A stretch of DNA of 64,000 bases from Dyadobacter sp. 3J3 (GTDB lineage Bacteria > Bacteroidota > Bacteroidia > Cytophagales > Spirosomataceae). A program made the position numbers and the translations under genes. This document shows, in pieces, positions 1 to 9,337 of the stretch (the stretch's first letter is position 1; every line of letters starts with the position of its first letter). The notes beneath the pieces are model-generated. The model was not told the DNA's origin. It did not search any database and was given only the letters and a program-made list of their open reading frames with translations. The DNA lies in assembly GCF_009801115.1 (NCBI RefSeq), contig NZ_VTOL01000004.1:124001-188000 (forward strand), read 5' to 3'.

Positions 1-732
1 AATTATCTAAATCCGATTATTTTTTACCGTTATATTGAATCCTACATAGGAAGTCAGGACAATGCCTTGTTGGGTCTTGATTTCAGATGGCTTGTTGGAA
101 AAAAAGGATCCATTTATAGTCAGTTTGTTTTGGATGAGTTTTTGACAAAACATATGTTTAACGGCGACGGGTCGTGGACTAATAAATATAGTTTTCAATT
201 AGGCGGAAAATATATTGATGCTTTTGGAATTCCTAACCTGGATTTACAAACAGAATTAAATATTGTGCGTCCTTATACCTATTCTCATAAAGACGGTGGC
301 CGGAATTATGTTCATTACAGTCAGTCGCTGGCGCATCCGCTGGGTGCTAATTTTAAAGAGCTTTTGGGAATTGTAAGATATAAAGTTACCCCACGGCTTT
401 CTATTTATGGTACGCAAATGTTGGCGAAACAGGGAAAAGATCCAACCGGGTCAAATGCCAATTTTGGTAGCAATCCATTACTGGATTATGATACAAGAAC
501 AGCTGTAATTCCAGGAGATAATAACTTGGGACATAAAATTGGACAAGGCATGTTAGCCAAAACTTCCTTTACTGATTTGCGTCTGAGTTATTCGCTGGCA
601 CATAATTTCTTTCTGGATGCCCGTTGTTTGTTCCGGAATATTAAATCACAGGATGTTAACGTAGCAGAAAAATCTAAAATTTTCTCTTTTGCGATCCGCT
701 ACAATATGGCTTACAGAAATCAAACATTCTGA
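1..732 (+). CDS. Outer-membrane protein, Wzi/RemB-like (C-terminal part)
   Basis: The reading frame is open from base 1, so the N-terminus lies outside the window; about 243 residues remain. The visible part is rich in alternating aromatic and polar residues, as in outer-membrane beta-strands, with phrases such as NYLNPIIFYRYIES and YSQSLAHPLGANFKE. These resemble the C-terminal half of capsule-assembly Wzi or gliding-motility RemB-like proteins of Bacteroidota. The protein ends in an aromatic strand (NMAYRNQTF), as barrels often do. It would sit in the outer membrane and may act in surface polysaccharide assembly or gliding. The family call is from recalled similarity, so the role is inference. 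nadC follows after 127 bp with no clear terminator between them. Confidence 0.6.
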   Translation, partial: NYLNPIIFYRYIESYIGSQDNALLGLDFRWLVGKKGSIYSQFVLDEFLTKHMFNGDGSWTNKYSFQLGGKYIDAFGIPNLDLQTELNIVRPYTYSHKDGGRNYVHYSQSLAHPLGANFKELLGIVRYKVTPRLSIYGTQMLAKQGKDPTGSNANFGSNPLLDYDTRTAVIPGDNNLGHKIGQGMLAKTSFTDLRLSYSLAHNFFLDARCLFRNIKSQDVNVAEKSKIFSFAIRYNMAYRNQTF

Positions 733-859
733 TATTTGTGACTTGATTATAAAAAAAACGTATTCATTAAGTGTTAGTTTATTGATGTGATTTGTGCTGT
801 GAAAGAGTAGTTTTTCATTGTGAAATCCGGAAATAACCTGATACAATCATCTCAAAAAA

Positions 860-1723
860 ATGGAAACCAACCCACACGTATTACGCGATTTAATTCATTT
901 GGCATTGCTTGAAGATATCGGTGACGGCGATCATTCTTCCCTTTCTAGTGTACCTGCAGATGCGATGAAAAAAGCGCGCTTATTGGTAAAACAGGATGGG
1001 ATTTTGGCTGGTGTTGAGGTAGCACTTGTTATTTTGGAGGAAACTGCGGCTTTATACAATCATCCAAAAGCCAAGGTTGATGTTTTAATTCAGGATGGAA
1101 CGCGCATTAAAGTTGGAGATATCGTGATGGTGATTGAAGCAAGTGCACAGCTGATTTTAAAAGCTGAAAGGCTTTTGCTGAATATTATGCAGCGCATGAG
1201 CGGAATTGCAACTTATGCAAGAGAAATGGTTGATATTATTGGAGATCTTCCGGTAAAATTGCTTGATACACGTAAAACGACGCCCAATTTCCGTCTGTTT
1301 GAAAAAATGGCAACGAAAATTGGCGGCGCGGTAAATCATAGAATGGGACTTTATGATATGATCATGCTGAAAGATAATCACGTGGATTATGCCGGAGGCA
1401 TTGAGGCAGCAATTACCAATGCGAGGAATTACCTGAAGGCTACGGGTAAGGATCTGAGAATTGAAATTGAAACACGCAGTCTGGCTGAGGTAGACGAAGT
1501 TTTGCGGGTAGGCCAGGTAGATATCATTATGCTTGACAATTTTTCGCTGGAAAATATGCGTGAAGCTGTGAAGCGGATTAACGGACGTTTTGAAACCGAA
1601 GCTTCAGGAAATATTACTGAAAAAACTTTACGCGCAGTAGCAGAAATCGGGGTTGATTCCATTTCCAGCGGCGCACTGACACACCAGATACAAAGTCTTG
1701 ATTTAAGTTTGAAGGCATTCTAA
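860..1723 (+). CDS. nadC: Nicotinate-nucleotide pyrophosphorylase (carboxylating)
   Basis: Quinolinate phosphoribosyltransferase converts quinolinate and PRPP to nicotinate mononucleotide, CO2 and PPi in de novo NAD synthesis in the cytoplasm. The 287-residue length is normal for the family. Typical landmarks are the LLEDIGDGDHSS start, the RLLLNIMQRMSGIAT segment, the LLDTRKTTPNFR substrate-binding loop, NHRMGLYDMIMLKDNH, the IEIETRS strand and the C-terminal GVDSISSGALTH barrel end. The ATG at 860 gives a full-length N-terminus. nadA and nadB are not in the window. A hairpin 40 bp after the stop (1763-1811) could end its transcript. Confidence 0.96.
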   Translation: METNPHVLRDLIHLALLEDIGDGDHSSLSSVPADAMKKARLLVKQDGILAGVEVALVILEETAALYNHPKAKVDVLIQDGTRIKVGDIVMVIEASAQLILKAERLLLNIMQRMSGIATYAREMVDIIGDLPVKLLDTRKTTPNFRLFEKMATKIGGAVNHRMGLYDMIMLKDNHVDYAGGIEAAITNARNYLKATGKDLRIEIETRSLAEVDEVLRVGQVDIIMLDNFSLENMREAVKRINGRFETEASGNITEKTLRAVAEIGVDSISSGALTHQIQSLDLSLKAF

Positions 1724-1747
1724 CCGCTGTAACAAAATCCGTAAAGG

Positions 1748-3880
1748 ATGGAGAATAATATAGAAAAATCGCATATGAGGCCAGTACAAAGGCATTCATG
1801 TGCGATTTTTCAATTAGGTATTTTACCACTTATTTGCATATTTTTTCTTTCCAAAAATCTTTTTGCCCAGGAGCCACCGCGTCATGAAATTGATATCAAC
1901 CAGTTTATTCAGGATCTGATCCCGATTGCTACGGAAGAGAATAGCAATGAAGGTTTATATGAATTGCTGTTTCAATTATATACCAATCCACTTGATCTGA
2001 ATTCTGTGACCACAGATGAATTGACTGCCACACTGATCCTTTCAGAAATTCAGATAAAATCATTTTTTGATTATCGTCAAAAACTTGGACCGTTTCTTTC
2101 CCTTTACGAATTACAGGCTGTTCCCGATTTTGATATAATAACAATCCGAAAGTTAATTCCTTTTGTGATCGTCAGACCGAAAGCGTTGCCATTCAAAGAA
2201 TCTTTACAGAATCCATCCCAGCATTTTTTATTATTGAGATCTGGTCGGGTTTTGGAAAAACAAAAAGGATTTACGTCAATAGATACTTCGAGTCGTTCAA
2301 CAACGCGTTACCAGGGAAAGCCTTTGTATGGAAATATCCGGTATCGTTACGCCCGCGCTGGTTCATATAGTTTTGGTTTCGTCATGGAAAATGATGCCGG
2401 TGAAGTTTTAAGCTGGCAGCCTAAAAAGCAGATTTTCGGGGCAGATTTTACCTCTTTTCACGCACAGATCATGAATCGTGGAAGACTCAAAAATCTGATT
2501 ATCGGCGATTATCAGATGCAGGCCGGACAAGGTTTGATACTGTCCGGCGGATTTTCTTTGGGGAAAGGATCCGAAGTAATCAGAACAACATATCGGAGCA
2601 CACTTGGATTACGACCGTTTACTTCGGTATTAGAATCTGGTTTTTTTCGCGGAGCCGCGGCAACTTATTCGGTAAGGAAAGAATTGGATATTACGCTGTT
2701 TTATTCCTATACAAGACGTGATGGAAGTGTTGAAAATAATGCTGTGGTTCAGGATGAATTAACTGTTTCGTCATTACAAATTTCGGGTTATCACCGAACT
2801 AAAACAGAACGTGAAAATCACGGAGCAATTGGAGAACAAAATGTTGGTTTTCATGCGCTCTATAAATTGTTATCGCAGCGAGGCCAAATTGGGATAGCAG
2901 TTTTAAACACGTTTTACAGCGCAACTTTGCATAAAAAAGATGAACTCTATAACAAATTTGAATTTCAGGGAAATCAAAATACAATTGTTGGAATTCATGG
3001 AGATTACCGTTGGCAAAATCTGCATTTTTTTGGTGAAGGCGCAAGATCTAAAAGTGGTGGGTTAGGAGGGATCGGCGGTTTAATAGCAGGTTTGGGAAGA
3101 ACCATTGATTTTACACTTTTAATTCGTCATTATGACCGAAATTTTCATTCCTTGTATGGCGGCTCAATTAGTGAAGCTACACGTCCAATTAATGAAACCG
3201 GTGCATACTGGGGGCTTCGTTATTCGCCAAACCGGCGCTGGCAATTCAGTGGATTTTATGACCGGTTTCATTTTCCCTGGCTAAAATATCAAATTAATGC
3301 GCCATCTGATGGACAGGATTATTTTCTTCATGCGCTTTGGAAACCGAATAAAAAACTGAATATGTACGCTGTTTTTCACGAAAAACACAAAGCACATAAC
3401 GAGCCTGATTCCAGATTTCCCATTCCACAAGTTTTAGAAACGACTCGCCGAACGGCGATGATTAATTTTGAATATGAAATGCCGTTGAAATTTTCAGTCC
3501 GTACCCGTTTGCAAGGCGGAGATTTTTGGTACGAAGGTAAATCTAAATCGTCAGGATTTACAATTGTGCAGGATGTTACTTACCGGATTTCCAAACTGGA
3601 ACTGAGTGGTCGGATTGCATTTTTCAAAACCGATAATTATGATAGCCGCCAATACGTGTACGAAAAAGATATGTTGTATGCTTTTTCACTTCCGGCATAT
3701 TATGACCAGGGAACAAGGCACTATTTAATGCTTCGTTATCCGTTGACACAAAAGATGAAACTTTGGCTCAGATGGTCTCGGACGCATTATTCAAAACTGG
3801 ATGAAATCAGTTCAGGGCTTAATGAGATTCAAGGTAAAAAACGGAGTGAATTGAAAGCGCAGGTCATGTATCAGTTTTGA
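1748..3880 (+). CDS. Secreted helix-hairpin-helix protein with predicted beta-barrel
   Basis: A 710-residue exported protein. From the ATG at 1775 it begins with basic residues and a hydrophobic stretch ending in LFAQ, a plausible signal peptide; the ATG at 1748 would add nine residues. Residues about 75-140 hold two helix-hairpin-helix-like segments (NPLDLNSVTTDELTATL and FLSLYELQAVPDFD), the ComEA-like arrangement widespread in Bacteroidota envelope proteins. The remaining 550 residues are strand-rich and aromatic, ending in ELKAQVMYQF, a barrel-type C-terminus. Function is unknown; DNA binding or uptake is only suggested by the HhH part. Both candidate start codons lie in or beside an inverted repeat (1763-1811). 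Confidence 0.7.
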   Translation: MENNIEKSHMRPVQRHSCAIFQLGILPLICIFFLSKNLFAQEPPRHEIDINQFIQDLIPIATEENSNEGLYELLFQLYTNPLDLNSVTTDELTATLILSEIQIKSFFDYRQKLGPFLSLYELQAVPDFDIITIRKLIPFVIVRPKALPFKESLQNPSQHFLLLRSGRVLEKQKGFTSIDTSSRSTTRYQGKPLYGNIRYRYARAGSYSFGFVMENDAGEVLSWQPKKQIFGADFTSFHAQIMNRGRLKNLIIGDYQMQAGQGLILSGGFSLGKGSEVIRTTYRSTLGLRPFTSVLESGFFRGAAATYSVRKELDITLFYSYTRRDGSVENNAVVQDELTVSSLQISGYHRTKTERENHGAIGEQNVGFHALYKLLSQRGQIGIAVLNTFYSATLHKKDELYNKFEFQGNQNTIVGIHGDYRWQNLHFFGEGARSKSGGLGGIGGLIAGLGRTIDFTLLIRHYDRNFHSLYGGSISEATRPINETGAYWGLRYSPNRRWQFSGFYDRFHFPWLKYQINAPSDGQDYFLHALWKPNKKLNMYAVFHEKHKAHNEPDSRFPIPQVLETTRRTAMINFEYEMPLKFSVRTRLQGGDFWYEGKSKSSGFTIVQDVTYRISKLELSGRIAFFKTDNYDSRQYVYEKDMLYAFSLPAYYDQGTRHYLMLRYPLTQKMKLWLRWSRTHYSKLDEISSGLNEIQGKKRSELKAQVMYQF

Positions 3881-3995
3881 ATCGTTACTTTTGCGGATAT
3901 TTTCGTTTTATAATAAAATACAAACCGGATTTGACAACAGAGATAATTCCTGAAATCGAATTTAGATTGGCTTACCGCTTAGAAACCACTTCATC

Positions 3996-6149
3996 ATGTC
4001 CATAAATAAAGAACAGGCTTTAAAACAATATTTTGGTTACGATTCTTTCCGGCCCCAGCAGGCAGAGATTATTGATACGGTTATGGCCGGCAATGACTGT
4101 CTGGTCTTGATGCCAACGGGGGGAGGGAAATCTGTTTGTTTTCAAATTCCTGCTATACTTCATGAAGGATTAACTGTTGTGATTTCTCCGTTGATTGCTT
4201 TGATGAAAGATCAGGTTGAAGCGCTTAGGGTTAATGGAGTGAATGCGGCGTTTCTTAATTCCTCACTTTCTTCTGCCGAGCAGGATCAGGTCATGTGGCA
4301 GGCCAAAATCGGTGAATTAAAATTACTTTATATAGCGCCGGAGCGACTTTTTTCAGGAAATACTTTTGAGTTTTTAAGGGAATGGAATGTTTGCCTTTTT
4401 GCCATTGACGAATCGCATTGTATTTCTTCCTGGGGCCATGATTTTCGTCCGGAATATCGCCAGCTAAGTGCATTGAAAAAATATTTTCCGAACGTCCCGG
4501 TGATCGCTTTAACGGCCACTGCGGACCGCGTCACCAGAAAAGATATTTTAAAACAAATTGGAATTGAAGAAGCGCAAACTTTCATTGCCAGTTTTGACAG
4601 ACCGAATTTAAGTCTGAATGTTTTACCAGGAAGAGGAAGGTTACAACAGATTCAAAACTTTTTAAAGAAACACACGGGGCAAGCAGGAATTATTTATTGT
4701 CTGAGCCGAAAAGGAACAGAAACTGTTACTGCAAGTTTACAAAAAGCAGGCTTTGAAGCAGAATTTTACCATGCCGGGCTAGCTTCTGACAAGCGATCGA
4801 AAGTTCAGGAGCAATTTCTCAGAGACGATATCCAGATTATTGTTGCAACGGTAGCCTTTGGAATGGGTATTGACAAATCGAATGTTCGCTGGGTTATCCA
4901 TTATAATTTACCATCTAACGTAGAAAGTTTTTATCAGGAAATTGGTCGCGCCGGGCGAGACGGATCGCCGTCTGATACCGTGCTTTTTTATAGTTATATG
5001 GATATTATCACCCGCCAGGATATGATATCCAATTCTGATCAGTCTGAGGAGCAAAAAGAATTATTGAACGCGAAACTGAACCGGATGAAACAATATGCGG
5101 AAGCAGATATTTGCCGGAGAAGAATTTTGCTAAGTTATTTCAATGAAGCGGTTGAACAGGACTGCGGAAATTGTGATGTTTGCCGAAACCCGAGATCAAG
5201 ATTTGATGCGACGGTAATCGCACAAAAAGCACTGTCAGGAATTGCCCGTACCAAAGAAAAAGTGGCCATGGGTATGCTGATTGACATTTTAAGAGGAAGC
5301 CGGAATAAAAATGTTTTGCAGTATGGATATGACAAATTACCAACTTTTGGTGTAGGACACGATCTGCGCGGAGAAGAGTGGGCGGAATATATCAGTCAAT
5401 TATTGAATTCGGGAGTGATGGATATTGCGTATGATGAAGCACATTCTTTCAAATTAAACCCTGCAAGTCAACAGGTATTATATGGAAAAAGAAAAGTGGA
5501 ACTGGTCAGATTTATTCCACTTTCTGAACGTAAGGCCAAAGAAGAAGCACAAACTCCAAGGGAAAAACCGAAACAGGAAATTATTCGTGATGCACTTTTT
5601 GAACGTTTAAGAATACTTCGTAAACAAATTTCAGATCGTATGAGCGTTCCGCCTTATGTAGTTTTTACCGATGCGACTTTATCAGAGATGGCACAGAAAA
5701 GACCTGTATCCGAAGCGCAGATGAAGGCAATTTCAGGTATTGGTACGGAGCGTTTCCGGAATTATGGAGAAACTTTTATCAAAGAAATCGTTGATTTTGC
5801 AAGGGAAAATACCAAACCTGGAACACGTGTAGCCAAAGGAATGACGTACGTTGAAACCTGGGATTTATTCAAGGCCGGTTATTCACTAAAAGTAATAGCA
5901 GAAAAACGGGATCTGAACCCGGTTACTATTATCTCTCATTTGGTAAAATTAAAGGAAGATGGTCACGAGATTAATTTGAAAGCATTAATAGATCCGAATA
6001 TCTACAAAATCATTGTAACGGCTGCACAGGAATTGAGTATCCGCCGGGACGAACCCTTGAAACCTCTTTTTGACATGTTGAATGAGAAGTATGATTATGG
6101 GCAGATTAAGCTGGCGTTGGCGGTTTGGGAAGAGGAGCAGGGGAATTAA
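3996..6149 (+). CDS. recQ: ATP-dependent DNA helicase RecQ
   Basis: A 3'-5' superfamily 2 helicase for recombination and repair of stalled forks. The sequence shows motif 0 (YFGYDSFRPQQ), the Walker A MPTGGGKS, the DESH Walker B box, SAT-like TATAD, the helicase C domain with IVATVAFGMGIDKSNVR and the QEIGRAGRDG motif VI. A RecQ-C-terminal zinc site follows (Cys of DICRRR, then DCGNCDVC). An RQC winged helix and an HRDC-like domain (DATLSEMAQKRP) come next, then a C-terminal helix-turn-helix-like extension (YSLKVIAEKRDLNPVTI). At 717 residues it is slightly longer than E. coli RecQ. Its stop codon overlaps the stop of the convergent tag gene. Confidence 0.96.
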   Translation: MSINKEQALKQYFGYDSFRPQQAEIIDTVMAGNDCLVLMPTGGGKSVCFQIPAILHEGLTVVISPLIALMKDQVEALRVNGVNAAFLNSSLSSAEQDQVMWQAKIGELKLLYIAPERLFSGNTFEFLREWNVCLFAIDESHCISSWGHDFRPEYRQLSALKKYFPNVPVIALTATADRVTRKDILKQIGIEEAQTFIASFDRPNLSLNVLPGRGRLQQIQNFLKKHTGQAGIIYCLSRKGTETVTASLQKAGFEAEFYHAGLASDKRSKVQEQFLRDDIQIIVATVAFGMGIDKSNVRWVIHYNLPSNVESFYQEIGRAGRDGSPSDTVLFYSYMDIITRQDMISNSDQSEEQKELLNAKLNRMKQYAEADICRRRILLSYFNEAVEQDCGNCDVCRNPRSRFDATVIAQKALSGIARTKEKVAMGMLIDILRGSRNKNVLQYGYDKLPTFGVGHDLRGEEWAEYISQLLNSGVMDIAYDEAHSFKLNPASQQVLYGKRKVELVRFIPLSERKAKEEAQTPREKPKQEIIRDALFERLRILRKQISDRMSVPPYVVFTDATLSEMAQKRPVSEAQMKAISGIGTERFRNYGETFIKEIVDFARENTKPGTRVAKGMTYVETWDLFKAGYSLKVIAEKRDLNPVTIISHLVKLKEDGHEINLKALIDPNIYKIIVTAAQELSIRRDEPLKPLFDMLNEKYDYGQIKLALAVWEEEQGN

Positions 6150-6679
6150 TTTTTCCCAACCTCCTCATAAACCGGACACCCAATGCTATGCGCACCAGGC
6201 AAATACCCGGTGCTCATCAAAAATTCATTCACAATTTCTCCTCCAACAAACTTGAAATTCTTCTTAAATAATTTCAGCCAATCAGGTAGCGTTAGCGGAT
6301 GATGCGCATCCAGCCAGCCTTTAAAAGAGCCATGTTCCTTTTTCAGCAAAACAATTTTTTGCGCATTAACGATTGCTGCGTTAATCTTTAAACGATTACG
6401 GATAATTCCCGGATCAAGTAATAATCGTGCACGATCTTCATCACTATATGCTGCAATTTTTTCAATGGAAAAATTACTGTAAGCTTTTCGAAAGCCTTCC
6501 TGTTTACGCAGCATCAATAACCAGCTCAAACCTGCCTGATTTATTTCAAGGATTAATCTGCCAAAAAGCTCATCATCGTCATCGATCTGGAAACCGTATT
6601 GATGATCATGATAGTGCTTGTGAAGAAGATAATCCGGAAGTTCGGACTGGTTATTATTTACGTAATCGCAGTAAGACAT
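6146..6679 (-). CDS. tag: DNA-3-methyladenine glycosylase I
   Basis: A base-excision repair enzyme that removes 3-methyladenine from alkylated DNA. The 177-residue protein keeps the family landmarks: Cys4, the HDHQYG box, ILEINQAGLSW with the glutamate expected to hold the flipped base, KINAAIVNAQ and the terminal HSIGC. Cys4, the early His and the terminal HxxxC match the four zinc ligands of E. coli Tag. It lies 5 bp after the GyrI-like gene, so the two are probably co-transcribed. Its stop overlaps the recQ stop by three bases, with convergent transcription and no room for a terminator. Confidence 0.93.
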   Translation of the reverse strand: MSYCDYVNNNQSELPDYLLHKHYHDHQYGFQIDDDDELFGRLILEINQAGLSWLLMLRKQEGFRKAYSNFSIEKIAAYSDEDRARLLLDPGIIRNRLKINAAIVNAQKIVLLKKEHGSFKGWLDAHHPLTLPDWLKLFKKNFKFVGGEIVNEFLMSTGYLPGAHSIGCPVYEEVGKN

Positions 6680-6684
6680 GGATA

Positions 6685-7149
6685 TTAATGCTCAGTAATT
6701 CCTATTTGGACTTCGGTAATATTAGCTTCCGGATTTTGAAAATCCATATTTAAATAAATCTCCCTGTTTTCTCCGCTCATGGTAAGGCCATTGGAAAATA
6801 TTTTGGGAATTAGCTCTCCGTAAGTTTCTCCCAACTTCCCCCAATCGCCTAAATGCGTCGTCGTGGCACAATGAAATGACCGGAGACTTTTCAGCTTAAA
6901 ATCGGAATGTTGAAGTTCTTTTTCTTTGAAAGATATTGGCAAAGCAATCGTTAGCGAAAAGACAGTTTCCGGATTTCCGTCCATTCCTTCATAAACCCAG
7001 TAAACCGGCCCCGTGATTTCCAGATCGTTTTGTACGGCAGCCTGATACATTTTATGAGCGATTACCCGTACATATTCTCCGATTTCCGAAAGCGTTGTTT
7101 TTGTTTCAAAACACAAAACCTGCATCGGATGTATTTTTTTCAATTCCAT
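6685..7149 (-). CDS. GyrI-like / effector-binding domain protein
   Basis: A 154-residue protein resembling the GyrI-like small-molecule-binding fold (the AraC/BmrR effector-binding domain, SHS2 type) without an attached DNA-binding domain. Supporting segments are an early strand (MQVLCFETKTTLSEIGEYV), GPVYWVYEG, an FSLTIALPI strand and the FHCATTTHLGDWGKLGETYGEL block, which resembles the conserved aTHxGpy..l step of the family. It probably binds a hydrophobic ligand or acts in stress tolerance; the true ligand cannot be told. It sits between the PAP2 gene and tag, with tag 5 bp downstream. Confidence 0.75.
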   Translation of the reverse strand: MELKKIHPMQVLCFETKTTLSEIGEYVRVIAHKMYQAAVQNDLEITGPVYWVYEGMDGNPETVFSLTIALPISFKEKELQHSDFKLKSLRSFHCATTTHLGDWGKLGETYGELIPKIFSNGLTMSGENREIYLNMDFQNPEANITEVQIGITEH

Positions 7150-7238
7150 GGATTATTTAATTTGACTGGTGAATTGCAAATTAAATATTCCGTGGTGACA
7201 GCCCTATGTCAGGATGTTTTGAAAAATTCGAAATTAAA

Positions 7239-7949
7239 TTATCGCTTCCGTATCCGTCGAACGGTTTGTTTAAGCCATGGATAACTGATATAAACGACTT
7301 TTGTCGCAGCAATACCGATGCCGGCACCCATCAGGACGTCTGCAAGCCAGTGTTTGTTTTGAAGTACGCGCATGCCGCCCACGGCTGTTGCAGTGGTATA
7401 TCCGCCAACGCTGTACCAAACACTTCTTTGGCCATATTCCTCATGTAAAATAGTGGCATTTGTAAAGGCGCTGCTAGCATGTCCGGAAGGGAATGATTTG
7501 TTGTCTGAACCGTCCGGTCTCGGATATTTGGAAATCATCTTTAAACTTCCGGTAACACCCTGCGCGATAATATTGGAAAGAATAGCCAGCACAAGCTGAT
7601 CGCCGAAAGAGTGTTTTCCTTTCACACCCGAAGCTCCCAAACTCAAACTGACAGCACCGGGTAGATATCTCAAATAATCATCTGCGTGTGTATGCAAATT
7701 CTCGGTTTGGCCCACCAAATTATTTTTAAGATGTCTGCTAATTGATCCCTGGGTAACAAACGCAGCCAGCGCCAATGATACCGGTGCGACTGCCTCAATT
7801 GGCCTGAACTGCCAAAGTTTTTCTTCCTTTTTCTGAACAAGAGAATCGTGGTAAACAGAGTCAATTGCCTGAGCGGAAATATTCGATGAAAATAAACCCT
7901 GACAGATAAAAGTTACAAAGAAGATGCAACGTGTAAACTGTTTTTTCAT
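7239..7949 (-). CDS. PAP2-family phosphatase
   Basis: A membrane-associated phosphatase of the PAP2/type 2 phosphatidic-acid phosphatase superfamily, acting on lipid phosphates such as undecaprenyl pyrophosphate or phosphatidic acid. The three catalytic motifs are visible: KYPRPDG, FPSGHASSAF and an R-to-H-to-D motif in MRVLQNKHWLADVLMG. The ATG at 7949 is preferred over an upstream in-frame codon at 7991, because from it the protein opens with MKKQFTRCIFFVTF, a proper signal peptide. It lies 65 bp downstream of kdsA on the same strand. Substrate and envelope role are inferred. Confidence 0.88.
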   Translation of the reverse strand: MKKQFTRCIFFVTFICQGLFSSNISAQAIDSVYHDSLVQKKEEKLWQFRPIEAVAPVSLALAAFVTQGSISRHLKNNLVGQTENLHTHADDYLRYLPGAVSLSLGASGVKGKHSFGDQLVLAILSNIIAQGVTGSLKMISKYPRPDGSDNKSFPSGHASSAFTNATILHEEYGQRSVWYSVGGYTTATAVGGMRVLQNKHWLADVLMGAGIGIAATKVVYISYPWLKQTVRRIRKR

Positions 7950-8014
7950 GAGAGTGAGTTGAATAAAAAGAGATTGCGGCCAGAACCGCAATCTGAATTA
8001 AAGAAATTCGGTTG

Positions 8015-8827
8015 TTACAAAATCGCTTCTCTAACGCGAACTAATTTTTCAAGCAAAGCTTCAAGCTGATCTAAGGGAAGCATATTAGCACCATCGGATT
8101 TTGCTTCTGCCGGGTTAAAATGCGTCTCAATAAATAATCCGTCTGCACCAACTGCAATAGCGGCTTTGGCGATTGTTTCAATCAATTTAGGTTTTCCACC
8201 TGTAACACCTGATTCCTGGTTTGGCTGTTGTAAAGAATGCGTACAATCCATAATAACAGGTACGTCGAAAGCACGCATCGCAGGTAAATTTCTATAATCT
8301 ACGATCAGTTCGCCATATCCGAAACTATTTCCACGGTCGGTTAATAAAACCTGGCAGTCGGGATTTGTTTCATTTATTTTTTCAACTGCAAATTTCATAG
8401 AAGCGCCTGAAAGAAACTGTCCTTTTTTGACATTTACCGCTTTTCCGGTACGTGCCGCAGCGGCGATTAATTCGGTTTGGCGGCATAAAAAAGCTGGAAT
8501 TTGCAACACATCAACATATTCAGCAGCGAAAGCAGCTTCGTGTGACTCATGAATATCGGTAACAACAGGGATACCAAAAGTCTGACTGATTTCCTGTAAA
8601 ATTTTTAAAGCTTTTTCGTCACCGATTCCGGTAAAAGAATCTACTTTGGTGCGGTTTGCCTTGCGGTAAGATCCTTTGAAAATATAGGGTATTTTAAGCC
8701 TGTCTGTCAGCGTAACAATATGTTCTGCAATACGCAATGCCATATCTCTTCCCTCTATTGCACAAGGGCCTGCCATAAGGAAAAACTGGGGAGAATCGGT
8801 GTTTTTTAATTTCGGAATTGACAACAT
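8015..8827 (-). CDS. kdsA: 3-deoxy-8-phosphooctulonate synthase
   Basis: KDO-8-phosphate synthase condenses PEP with arabinose 5-phosphate in the path to lipopolysaccharide KDO. The TIM-barrel protein shows FLMAGPCAIEG, FKGSYRKANRTK, VTDIHE, LQIPAFLCRQTELI, KKGQFLSG, LLTDRGNSFGYG and GLFIETHFNP, all family signatures. The LTDRG version (Asp instead of Cys-type metal residues) needs comparison to decide the metal class. The ATG at 8827 is chosen over a TTG at 8842. A possible -7 box (TACCTTTA) lies at 8860-8867 on the minus strand. Confidence 0.96.
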   Translation of the reverse strand: MLSIPKLKNTDSPQFFLMAGPCAIEGRDMALRIAEHIVTLTDRLKIPYIFKGSYRKANRTKVDSFTGIGDEKALKILQEISQTFGIPVVTDIHESHEAAFAAEYVDVLQIPAFLCRQTELIAAAARTGKAVNVKKGQFLSGASMKFAVEKINETNPDCQVLLTDRGNSFGYGELIVDYRNLPAMRAFDVPVIMDCTHSLQQPNQESGVTGGKPKLIETIAKAAIAVGADGLFIETHFNPAEAKSDGANMLPLDQLEALLEKLVRVREAIL

Positions 8828-9056
8828 AATACGAATAATCAAAAATTAATAAAGTTCTGTAAAGGTACGGTTATCTGCAATCTTCTCTATGTGATTCGTT
8901 GTATTCGTGGAACTTATATGGTTAAGCATTTGATATTCTGTTTCTTTTATTTCCCCCACTTTTGGGATAGTATTATTACAGGTATTAAAAAAATGTTGAC
9001 AAAGTGAAGTAGAATATCTTTCTTTGTTGCGATTTTAACCAAAAAGTGTTTACAAA

Positions 9057-9293
9057 ATGTCAGCAATTGCAGAAAGAGTTAAGCAAATTATCGTCGAAAA
9101 ACTCGGCGTAGAAGAGTCGGAGGTAACGCCAGAAGCAAACTTCCAGAACGACTTGGGAGCGGACTCTCTAGATACCGTTGAATTGATTATGGAATTTGAG
9201 AAAGAATTCAATCTTTCTATTCCTGATGATCAAGCCGAGAACATTGGTACAGTTGGTCAGGCTGTTGCATATTTGGAAGAAAACGTAAAATAG
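9057..9293 (+). CDS. acpP: Acyl carrier protein
   Basis: A small acidic carrier of growing fatty acyl chains on 4'-phosphopantetheine. The 78-residue length is normal; [10 protein letters not shown] holds the modified serine (Ser37). It is the first gene of an acpP-fabF-rnc cluster, with 44 bp to fabF. The 214-bp gap upstream separates it from the divergent kdsA. It contains TTGAC at 8996 and a TATCTTTC box at 9015, a weak match to the Bacteroidota promoter. Confidence 0.97.
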   Translation: MSAIAERVKQIIVEKLGVEESEVTPEANFQNDLGADSLDTVELIMEFEKEFNLSIPDDQAENIGTVGQAVAYLEENVK

Positions 9294-9337
9294 TTTTACG
9301 CTTTTCCAGTATCATCTTCTTTTTCTGTCCCTATTTT

